Translations under genes and position numbers: made by a program
Assembly (NCBI GenBank): GCA_013398295.1
Contig: VZSF01010489.1
Location: 197,496 to 261,495 of the forward strand
Length of the DNA: 64,000 nucleotides
Reading direction: 5' to 3'
DNA from: Chionis minor
Taxonomy: Eukaryota > Chordata > Aves > Charadriiformes > Chionididae
Shown here: piece after piece, positions 13,951-23,240 of the stretch
How positions within the stretch are numbered: position 1 is the first letter of the stretch
Layout of the letters: each line of letters opens with the position of its first letter
The notes under the pieces: generated by a model
What the model saw: only the letters and a program-made list of their open reading frames with translations
Database searches by the model: none
What the model was told of the DNA's origin: nothing

Positions 13951-14400
13951 GACTAAAGCTTTAACAGCCCAAAAGAAAAGGTCTATCTATGTTCTACCAT
14001 GCCTACATTAATTTGTGTAATTAATGATTGTGTTTAGTGAAGGAATAGCTAAATCAATGCATGTAAAGAAATTTAAACACAGATCCTCTTGTTTCAGCTA
14101 CCCATAGAATGAATTTTATTTTTTATTCATCACACTGAAGATACCTACTTTTTTCCACAACATCTGTAATTTGTCTGTTAAATTTGGTCTGCGGTTTTGT
14201 TAAGATGTGCAGATACACATAATCCAGATACGCACAGCAAAAGAAGTGCCAAATTCTTAATCTACTCAGGAAGTATCAGAGTACTGCGGCTGTCGACTTC
14301 TTCCAAAAAATCAGGGTAGTTGAGACTAGAGCAAGCCTTATCTGTATTCGTACACGAAAAAAAGTAACACCAGGGGAACAGTTTAAAAAATCAAATGCAA
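13951..14400. promoter_or_regulatory. AT-rich candidate conserved non-coding block
   Basis: The sequence is non-repetitive and AT-rich, with repeated homeodomain-type cores (for example TTAATTTGTGTAATTAATGA near 14008-14028). The texture is similar to that of vertebrate conserved non-coding elements. This is judgement from appearance only, because no alignment was possible. Confidence 0.3.
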
Positions 14401-14405
14401 AGTCC

Positions 14406-14478
14406 ACCCCTGGTGTAAGTCAGCATAGCACCACTTAGCTGACTGCAGCAGCTCCAATCAAAAGAGCAGAGATCTGCC
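14406..14478. repeat. Palindromic amniote repeat relic, one arm
   Basis: The stretch begins 'cccctggtgtaagtcagcat' and continues 'agcaccacttagctgac', ending near 'agagatctgccc'. This matches the layout of ancient elements with a 'ctggtgtaaatcagcatagc' arm and an 'aggatctggcc' end. The second arm is badly decayed. Confidence 0.5.
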
Positions 14479-14790
14479 CGAATAACAGCATTATTGATCA
14501 TTTCTTTAAAACACAGACTCCTATATACACAACATATTCAACATGCCTATCCTCTAGGATTATTATAGAGCCATAAGCAACAGCAACAATTATAGTTTCT
14601 ATCTAAGAGATGCAAATCAATATTAATTAAAATTAGACAACTGTTTGTGATGTAAATGGTCCTTGTACTCAAAGGGCACAGTGGCCATTAAATATATTAA
14701 GACTTATTACTTAAAAGATTTTAGACAAAGTCAATGAATCGCATGTCCTAAGGGACAGTTCAATGCCTCAGTACTGTTGTACAACATTTA
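14479..14790. promoter_or_regulatory. AT-rich candidate enhancer with octamer and homeodomain motifs
   Basis: The block contains a perfect POU octamer ATGCAAAT at 14610-14617. Within about 15 bases is the homeodomain-type string TATTAATTAAAATTA. The sequence around it is complex and non-repetitive. Adjacent POU and homeodomain sites are a common arrangement in developmental enhancers. That this one works as an enhancer is inference and has not been compared across species. Confidence 0.35.
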
Positions 14791-14891
14791 ACTATAGGTG
14801 CCACAATCAAAGGCAAACACAATTAAGTATCAAACGGTTAAACGTTATGTGTCACTCTCTAAAGAATCTATATTGAAATGCTTAATTAAAC

Positions 14892-14928
14892 TTTTTTTTT
14901 ATTTAAAAAAAAAAAAAGAAAAAAAAAA
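14892..14928. repeat. T-run / A-run low-complexity tract
   Basis: A run of nine T is followed by ATTT, then two A runs interrupted by single G residues. The T and A runs are complementary and could pair. The open frame across this tract encodes mostly lysine and is an artefact of the A run. Confidence 0.9.
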
Positions 14929-15009
14929 GAATTCCCTAGCATGGACTAGCACCAAAACGAGCACTTATTTGGTTTGTATTAAACAACCTGCATATTAAGT
15001 TGCCTGTGT

Positions 15010-15480
15010 TTCTCCTGTTCATTATCATGAAGGCAGCATTTGCATTTCTTGATAGACTATTCCTGTTTCCTTCCCCTTTTTTTCTTGTCTTACATCAGTC
15101 AGTGGAAAGAGTGCCACCACAGGCCATCATTAACCTTCCAAATCTGCCTCAAAACAAATAGTACAAGAGCTCACTAATTTGAAGATCAAAAAGCCACTTG
15201 TCCATTATATAATTGGAATGAAAGGCAAAATGTTGCAGTTCTGAAGAGCACAGTAATTACTAGCTGTTAATTGCTCTCTCGTGGTGGCTCACTTTTAATT
15301 AAAAAGAACAGCTCGTCGCAGGCCGATAAGCAATGGTGGAGACCACTGGTTTAATCAACAAAGCAGAAAAATTTGTTTCTGCTGCAGCCAACAACAGCTT
15401 GAGAAATCTTCAGATGTCCAATTGAGATTAAAAACTGTCTATTTAGTGCAGTCAGATTTTATTTTAACCAAGGAAATGAC
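15010..15480. promoter_or_regulatory. Candidate conserved non-coding element
   Basis: This stretch is non-repetitive and moderately AT-rich, with closely spaced homeodomain-type cores: TAATTA at 15254-15259, TTAATT shortly after, and the palindrome TTAATTAA at 15295-15302. A GC-rich island of text follows (around 15308-15330, including 'gctcgtcgcaggccgataag'). Intact CpGs in otherwise AT-rich, non-island DNA suggest low mutation acceptance, as seen in constrained enhancers. No open frame is convincing here. Function is inferred from appearance. Confidence 0.4.
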
Positions 15481-17849
15481 TATTTGAAGTCTTCCAATGT
15501 GAGTGTCCCCACCACATCCCCGCTGGTGCTGCAGGGACTAATCACTGGCTTGTGGTTGTGATCATTCAAGTAAAGAAATTTAGCTACTTTCCTCTTGACT
15601 CCATCATTCTTGGGTAATTGGCCTGTCTGAGGTGAGCAGTTGTGTTGGGTTTTTTTTTTTTTTTTAAGAAAGAGCTTTAAAGTATAGAAGGCCCACAGAC
15701 TGTGCATTTAATTACTGTTCATATTTCATGCAGTCAAACAGAATTTCATTTAAAAAGAAAATGATTTACCTACACAAAAAAAATCAAAAAAAAAAAAAAA
15801 CCATCACAATGAACCCACCTCCTCCCCAAAAAACACCCATCTATTCACCATATCGGGTATTTTGCTCCTTTTCCTTTGGCAGCTGTATTTACATCCCAAA
15901 AAAATATTCAAACATTAAAGTGAATTCTTTCAGATCTTTCTGTCTTTAACTCTTTTATCTAATATCAGAGTTGTCTTTAAGGGAAACCCCGCTATATGTT
16001 ACAGTAATGGTTTATTTAGTTGAGCAGGTTAGGTAGGTTAAGTGGAACCACTTACGCCCTGGTTTGCCTCATCTCTCTCTAGCCATGAGCCAGCTTGCGT
16101 CTCTCAGCGGCTTTCGTCCGTCCTCTCCTTCCCTCCTGCCCTATTCCGCTCCCAGAGGCGTTGTACTTAGCCCTTTGCTTTCTTGTATTTATTTGCTCCT
16201 GTTGAGTGAAGGGCTCTGCTTCATATTGCGCTCCGCAGACGAGACACACGTGTACATAAACCCAAACCTGGCAAACCTTCTAACACCGCCGCGCTCCCTG
16301 CCTGTCTTACTAGCACTGGGATATGGATGTCTGACGACTATCTACGATCTAATAAGAAAAAAAGGCATTTCCATTCAACGGGCTCAAGGCGTTATCGCTC
16401 TTTTCTGCCTTATTCCTGTTAACATCTGGAAGCACATGTCGCTATCTGCAGCTATAAGCAGCTTTGGAGTATTGGTCAACTTTGGTTGGAACTTCAAGAC
16501 ATATTTCTGAGCTGAATCAACTATGACTCTCAAGGCTGCCAAAGAATATTTTTCTATTTCCCTTCTCATATTGAGGGAAAAAATATTCATTCATTTGTCT
16601 TCTTACCTACACACACACACAGAAAAAAAATTTTTTTTTTTTTGTAGTGTCTTTGTAGGCTGCTGGGAATCACTTCTCTCCACTGTGAACAGGTGGATTT
16701 TGGGTTAGTGTTTCTTTTATTTTAAAGGCAAGGCTTCCTTCTTGAGCAGACCCAAAAATGTAGGAAAAAGCTATCAGAGCCCTTTTTTCTCCTCATTCCC
16801 CTAAAAGTCATCATCATTTGGATGTACAGCCACTCCCAACACAGTGGACACCACCTCACCTTCCCTCTGACACTTGGGCTGGGGGTATTGGGAACCCCCC
16901 TCCTGTTGCTCATCTCTCCTTGGAGCAGAGTAGAAGAAGAATTTGACGTGATTTCAATAGCAGCGCGATCGGGCTCCTCCAGCCCTAAATTACAGGGTTT
17001 TAAATGTCCAATGAATGGTCTGTGCTTGGATGCTGTGAAGGATGCTATCTTGGGAAACTGCCACAGTGTTATTTGAATTTCCAAAGCATCTGCTCCATAT
17101 ATTTAAGACAGACCTTGTCATATGCTTTTTCATACATTCACCGATTCATGTTCATGGGCAACTCTTTATTTCTCATATTAAAATGGCAAATTTGAAATTC
17201 TTAGTGAATACGGAATCCAGTGTGTTGCATTAAAATCTAAGTGAATAAACCTGAAGTATTAGCGCAAGCAGTACAATCCTTAAGCCGATATAATTTAAAA
17301 CCTACAAGAAAAAAATACCATAATATTTTTAGGCACATGTATGCCAAAAAAAGTGAGAATATTATACCTTTTCTTAAACCAGTGCGCACGATGAATATTT
17401 ATCTAACTTTAAGGTTAATATGGACAGACATCTCTCAGCCTGTAAAAATAAGAAGTACAAGGTATATACTTTAAAAGATACTTGCTTTTTTGAGGCAATG
17501 AAAAGTAAAAAGGTTTTAAAGTCAAACTTCTTCCTCATTCGTGGGCAAGCAGTGAACAAACGAAATGGGATACTCGCCTTCAGTCTTAACTTTCAGTCAA
17601 CTCTACTCTCAGTTATTTATGCACCAGTTTCGGGCTACAAAATGAATTATAAGACTTTATCAGCATATTTAAAAAAAAAAACCACAACAAAAAACCCAAT
17701 TTTTGCTTGAATGACGAGGTTTAGTTTTCATATATATGCGTGTGTGCACATGTGTGTGAATATATACATGCTTTATACTCGTGAATGTAAATTTATATGT
17801 ATGTAGAGATATTTACATGTGTTTTAAACTTTGTCCAGGGCCAAATCTG
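15481..17849. other. Gene-free stretch with homopolymer tracts
   Basis: The stretch includes a T run at 15651-15665, an A-rich tract near 15776-15800, a short CA repeat followed by A and T runs at 16610-16645, and mixed TATA/GTGT simple sequence at 17730-17770. An ATG-initiated frame of 141 codons at 16085-16510 has several hydrophobic segments but no recognisable family and no supporting context, so I do not call it a gene. Confidence 0.6.
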
Positions 17850-18560
17850 GGACTAAACGCTTGCTCCAACCCTGCCACGCAGCCCCCAGCCAGCCCTGCC
17901 GTGCCCTCGGCGTTTGTCTCCAGCCCTTCTGCACGCTCACCCTCCTGGGCTCGCTCCAGCTGCCCCAAAAACGCGATAAGCCCGCGACCTCTCCCGCTCG
18001 CCCAGCGGATAAGGCGAGCTGCGAAGACGTCTTGTCTTTGCCGGTTTTTCTCCCCCCACACCTTTCCTGTTCCCAGTTTTCGGTGGGCACCTGTCACCGC
18101 GGTCTCGACTTTCACAGCTTTCTCCCGGCTCCCTCCGCCCCGCTCCGAGGGGCCGGAGGGGTTTATCGGAGGAAACACTTGCGCTCACGGGGATGGCCTC
18201 CGCACTGCGGCAGATTAATCCGAGTTGAGTGCACTTCCTTCGGCCAGAGGACACCAATTACCGCGACGGCACCGGCAGCACAATGCGGGCGGACATCTGA
18301 CAGCCCGGGTCCCGCCAGCTCCGCATTGTCCTCCCATCAGGCGCTGTCAGTTCCCAGCCTTAATTACATCCTGTTTACAAACACTCGGCCGGACTTCAGA
18401 TGGAGCCTTAACAAAGGTTGACAAAGGTCAGGGCCACGTCACGAGGATGTTATCTGTCTGTGTGCTCTGGCTGATAAACGAGGAGGAGGCAGCACGGGGT
18501 TGATTTTGGAGATAGCGCAGAAGAATGCGCGCCGGGGCCATGTGAAGTACCTAAGCTCCA
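17850..18560. promoter_or_regulatory. CpG island, candidate promoter or regulatory hub
   Basis: This is the only clear CpG island in the window. Counting by eye gives roughly 45 CpG dinucleotides between 17850 and 18400, about what base composition predicts without CpG depletion, while the surrounding DNA is strongly depleted. At its right side lies a cluster of motif matches: a K50-homeodomain site TAATCC at 18216-18221, a forkhead-type TGTTTAC at 18372-18378, and a tandem decamer at 18411-18430 that carries a SOX-type AACAAAG and a nuclear-receptor half-site AGGTCA. Next come a CRE-like CACGTCA at 18435-18441 and GATA-type sites at 18450-18455 and 18472-18477. In birds such islands mostly mark promoters of genes or long non-coding RNAs, and some mark developmental enhancers. 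Minus-strand splice-donor-like strings (GGTGAGCG) occur near 17935-17945, but no exon is recognised on either strand. The long open frames across it are a by-product of high GC. Confidence 0.65.
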
Positions 18561-21500
18561 TCCCCGCAGCCCAAGAGGAGCTCGGCGGCGCTGAGGGATG
18601 CACTCGTACCCAGGATCACGCAGGACTTGCGTGGACACTTACAAAGGGAGGACGGAAAACAGCCATCACCAATCTGAAATGGCAGCAGCTGGGGCTGACC
18701 AATAAATTGACTAAAGTAATAATAAGAAAAACCTAAACTTCTAAATCTATTTACTTGTCTCAAACTCTGCGTTAGAAGAGTAGAAACTGCCGCTCGGAAA
18801 ATAAATCCTGCCATTTTGCCTGCAGAGATCGCTAAGACCCTCTGTCCTGCTTCCTGAACCATGTGGCAGGGATGGGACATCCTTCGTGTCTCCTCTGGCC
18901 ACAGGGAAACAAGGGCTGAGTGGGATCAAGCCAAGCTTGCCCCAGATCCGTATGGCTCTACCCTCACATAGCTTCCTCTCATTATAGAGATGGGCTCTCA
19001 TGCTCTCTTTAGCACCAGGAGGGAAGATTTTTTTGTGGGAAGCTTTACAGCTCTCGAGGTACATGATTAAACTAACAAGGGCTAGGATCCTACCTTACAT
19101 TTTCACGGTTTGCACAAATATTTTGTTCACTGGAATTTCTTGATGTTCAGCATGGATAAGACACAAAGGGTAAAACACTGGGAGAATGTGACATTTATAG
19201 CTGGGTTTGTGTGTATAGGTGCAAGGAAACCAGGCACCTCTGTAAGCCAAGGTTGCCCATTGACATCGTGTCCCTCCTCCAGTAACTTCTTTCTTCATCT
19301 TGAGAAAGACGAGGATAGACAAGAATTCAATCTCATCTACAACTCAAGGTAGGAGAGTGCATACATGAGTCCAGCAGCTGGATCAATATAAATACTTGAT
19401 ATGACAAAGTTAATAATGTAGGAGCTGTCAGCCTGACCCATCCCTTTATCCATTTTCAATTAGTCCCACATCCTAATTAATGCACCCCAAACCTCACAGG
19501 ACCACATGTTAATAGCCATTAAAATTAAAACCCCGGTCTGTTATTGTATCACTCCTCCCAGAGGAAACACCGGATTAACCACATGGTAGTAGTCAGTAAA
19601 CGGTGACTGGCACCATAGCTTCATATTTCTGCGGCATTACGGCCGTGAACTCTGTGAAACGATGGGCAGAAGTCGCTGTGTCAGTGGCTGAGTCAAAGGC
19701 ACCGCACCGAGCATCAGGCAACGAGCCCAGCATCCTCAATCGGAACAGGAAAACATCTCTGATCAAAGTGCCCCTACCTGCCCAAGGGAGGAGAAGGCCT
19801 TATCTGGTTTCATTACTTGGGGGGAAAAAAAAAAAACAAACCAACCTGTTGATTTTGGGATCAGATTTGATAGTTCTTGGTGAAAAATGTAAGTGCAAGG
19901 TAACAGCAAAACTTACCCTGCCCAGCACAGAGCCATGGCCATGACTTCCTTGGGACCATAGTGCAGTTTTGAAGTGCCCTCAGTTACCCAAAGTACTACT
20001 TGAACAGAAAGAGTTTAAGCCTTGACTTCTATAAATAAATGACAAAACCAAGGACAAAAGGGTATCTCTTATTCATACACCAATTGCTGACAACCTGTGG
20101 TAAAAATTTGGTATCTCATCTGAAACGGTTTTTAGCCAGGGACTGAATACTACAGAAATCCAATCCAACCCCAAGTCAGTACAATTACTATTAGCTAACC
20201 CAAACAATTACATCCAGTGAAAGGAAATTCAAAATTAAATTCTACAAAATTAAAAAGAAGAGGAGTGGAAGAGATGGCTTGGCGGAAAGGCTTGAAATAT
20301 TTGACAATCTAAGTGCAGAAAGTTGAAGGTTTAAGTAAAGCCTGCGAGCTCACTGCTGATTACACACACTCAGAAATATTCCTGGCTGGTCCTGGGCATT
20401 TCTGCTTTGCATGGATTGAGCTTTTCCTGCAAAGCAACAGGGCGTTGCCATTTCTTGGGCGCTGAAATAAACCTCAGTCACCCCGTGCAGGGACACAACT
20501 TACATCCTCAGTGAAAAATCAAGTAGATAATAGATTTTAAAATGTCACTGTATGAGATTCATTATTTATCTATATAATACATAGGCCAAGTAGAAAGGAA
20601 GAAGATCTCAAAAGTTCGGGCTAGCATTTCTGAAACATTCCTAAACGGGTGACTAAAGACATTTTCTCTCCCCTTATCGCGGCGCCAGGAGAAGCAGTCT
20701 GATTTTCAGCAGTGGAGAACAGGACAGCAAGTCCCTTGGCTTGATGTTTCGTGGTTTTAAAATTAAGCACTTGTTCTGAGCCTATCTGTAGGTGCTTAGG
20801 AGACTAACAAATGCTACCCAGTTCTGACAACGTAACTCTGTTTATCAAAAAATCAAGGGGACAAAATGAATGTCCAGGTGACCTCCGGAGCACGGTGTTC
20901 CCCCTGCAGGCACCCACTCTGCCTTCCCCAGAAAATCAGGCTGCGTTGCTCTGGGAGAGACTCGCTAACGCAGTCAAACACAATTTTGCAGTTAATAAAA
21001 TGACAGGCTCTTCCTTTCTCATCTTCGTGACAGTCGGGCTCAGTATGGCTCTTGTTCCAGCCAACGTGCCAGTCAGCTGCTGTTGCTGCAGAGCTGTGTT
21101 TAACATCTTCTTAATTAGCCAAATTCCCTACCTCTTGGCCAAGTTTTCTAGTGAGAAACAGCCCCAGGAGTTGTACAACTCTGCATCTGGGAAAACCTGG
21201 TCATTAATGCTCATACCCAGTCCAGCACATCTTGTTTTCTCTAAGGCTGACCCAGCACGGTGTATGAATTGTATTTGGGCTAGAATAACATTGTGCTCAA
21301 AATCACCTGTGAAAGCTGCCAGCAGCTACAGGGCTGAAACGGCGATCCTGCAACTTTATATAACTTAATGCTCCGATTTCACCACCAGCTCCGGCCTGAA
21401 GGACAACTCCGCTCCTCTAACCGGAGCCTCTTTGCCTCCATGCACCAGACATGAGTCAGAAAACAAATATAACTGATTACATAGCTTGTATTTATTTGCT

Positions 21501-22780
21501 CAAATTCATGAGCTTTGGACATACATAAACCTTGTGCTGCTGCACTGGTATAAATGCAGCATAACATTACTGGTTTCAGTTGAATTTATCCTAACATAAA
21601 CCAGAAAGAGATCTGCCCTTTTTTTATTATTGTTATTATATCACTAAGCCCTCTCTTCTTCTGTTTTTTGTTCTCTCTATTTTTTTTTTCCTTTAAAGTC
21701 TGCCTAACATTTTATAGACATCTTCCTCTCAGCTTCCGGAAGGGTGCTCCATCTTAAACTCAAAAGCAACACTGACAGACGGGGTTGATATTTTCTTTTC
21801 TTTTGCAAGTAATAAAAAAGGAACATTTCACTTCATGTGAAACCAGAGTTAAAAGAACAGTGTTTGCTTGGCTATAAAAACAGTTACTCTTTTGCCAGAC
21901 CCAGAATCAAAGCATTTATATTTATGTGTTTCCTTTTTTAATAAATAAATCCAATATTTTTAAAGTTCATCAGTTTTAGATTATTATTGTTGCAAGGACT
22001 ATTTTCCTCCAAATCCTTTGAATGGTGCAGCTGTGTCTAGTCTGCTGGGCAAATTCCTTGACGGCATCGCAAGGCAGGTCCACGGCTTACGTTATCATTT
22101 GTGCTTCCACAGGGAACGCTAATGAGGCTGCAAAGGGTTAAACCTGGAGCTGGCTGCAACATTTCTGACCACATGTTTGCCTTCAGCGGGGCATTTCATT
22201 CATGCCGGGGCATCTTCCAAAGGTGTATCAGTTTTGACTGCTTTTTTAGGTAAGGCTCCCCGAAATCCACGGCTCTAGTTACTTCTAATCAGAGAAACAG
22301 ACTGAGTCGAAGGCCATGCTCAGGTGTGGACGTTGTTGTTGCTGCGTAATTCGATTTTACGAACCCATTTGATATGTTTTGGGTTGTGCCAATGTAGAAC
22401 AGGACCAAACTTTAAATACCTGAACTTGTAAAATAAGACCACTGTCCTCCATTCAGCAAAAGATAATCCCTTTTTAATCAGAAAGCCAAACCTGTCAATG
22501 CAATAAAGCCTTTACCAGTCATGCCATAGATCCAGAAAATATCAAGAATGCAATTTCACATTACAGACTGAGAACAACTAAAGGATTTATTATTTGCGCC
22601 AAAGGATACCGGCAACCCTCAATGATATTTTTGGGTAACATTTTCAATTACCATCACGGGGTGGGGGGGTCTCTCCTCTTTCTGCGCACACTGCAATTGC
22701 CCCGTGTCTCATGCTGAGGAACACACCAACGCAACAGCTGGATGAGCACATTTGCTTTTCATCACCATTTAAATCCTACA
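18561..22780. other. Gene-free stretch between two CpG-rich blocks
   Basis: This is ordinary to AT-rich DNA. An A run interrupts 19831-19840. The open frame at 20811-21368 (185 codons, weak start context) includes a hydrophobic middle but no recognisable domain. Two AT-rich sub-blocks (19380-19600 and about 21590-22260) look like conserved non-coding DNA. No gene is supported. Confidence 0.6.
19380..19600. promoter_or_regulatory. Candidate conserved non-coding element
   Basis: The sequence is compact and non-repetitive, with spaced homeodomain-type cores (CAATTAG near 19457-19463, TAATTAA near 19476-19482, then 'gccattaaaattaaaac'). It lies about 0.9 kb from the CpG island. No coding frame is present. 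The call is from texture and motif content only. Confidence 0.3.
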
Positions 22781-22786
22781 AATTTT

Positions 22787-22873
22787 AAAAAAACAAACAA
22801 ACAAACACACACCCCCCTCCCAAAAAAAAAAAACAACCCAAAAAAAAAAAAAAACAAAAACCAACAACAAAAG
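22787..22873. repeat. A/C-rich low-complexity tract
   Basis: The tract has several CAAA units, then 'cacacacccccctccc', then two long A runs separated by 'caaccc' and ending in 'caacaacaaaa'. It abuts the CpG-rich block on its right. It could be a decayed poly-A or simple repeat, and no parent element is recognisable upstream on either strand. Confidence 0.85.
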
Positions 22874-22899
22874 GAAGTTCTGTTTGCTCCCAAGCCATA

Positions 22900-23240
22900 G
22901 ATTGGCATCTTTGGAAAAAGCGGGAAAACCAAGGGGTAATCGCTCCTCCCTCTCTGGTAAGGATGCCCTGTCAAAGCACCTCTCCGCTCTTTTCCGTGCA
23001 TATATCAGCAGCGCTGGAGCCCAGCTATTTCGGCAGCAGCGTTTCCCTTTCTCCATTTACCCAGGGGCCACCTCCACTCTCCCTCATCCGCCGGCTGCGG
23101 GAGCGAGGGGCTGGGAGGGAGCCTGGCTCCCAGCAGCCAGCGGCTCCCCGTTCCGAGGGGAGGAGGCGACGTTCACAACCCGCGGTTGAAATATTGAAGT
23201 CACGGGCGACTCAGAGGCACACTATGTCGCAAAGGACATG
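22900..23240. promoter_or_regulatory. Small CpG-rich block
   Basis: About 20 CpGs can be counted by eye in roughly 300 bases, clearly above the surrounding sequence but less dense than the island at 17.85 kb. A plus-strand splice-donor-like string (CTCTGGTAAGGA) occurs near 22952-22963. Two overlapping plus-strand frames of 90-100 codons are open through the GC-rich part and encode arginine/proline/serine-rich text typical of non-coding GC-rich DNA. It may be a minor promoter or an alternative first exon of something whose other exons lie outside the window. That is speculative. Confidence 0.4.

Noticed and set aside
17831..18421. 196-codon open frame across the CpG island
   Set aside because: GC-rich DNA lacks stop codons by composition, and the opposite strand and another frame are also open over much of it. 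The translation is proline/serine/arginine-rich with no family resemblance.
22787..22873. A/C-rich tract as the poly-A tail of a minus- or plus-strand processed gene
   Set aside because: Neither flank reads as a transcript I recognise, and the tract is a mix of CAAA, CA and C runs, more like decayed simple sequence.
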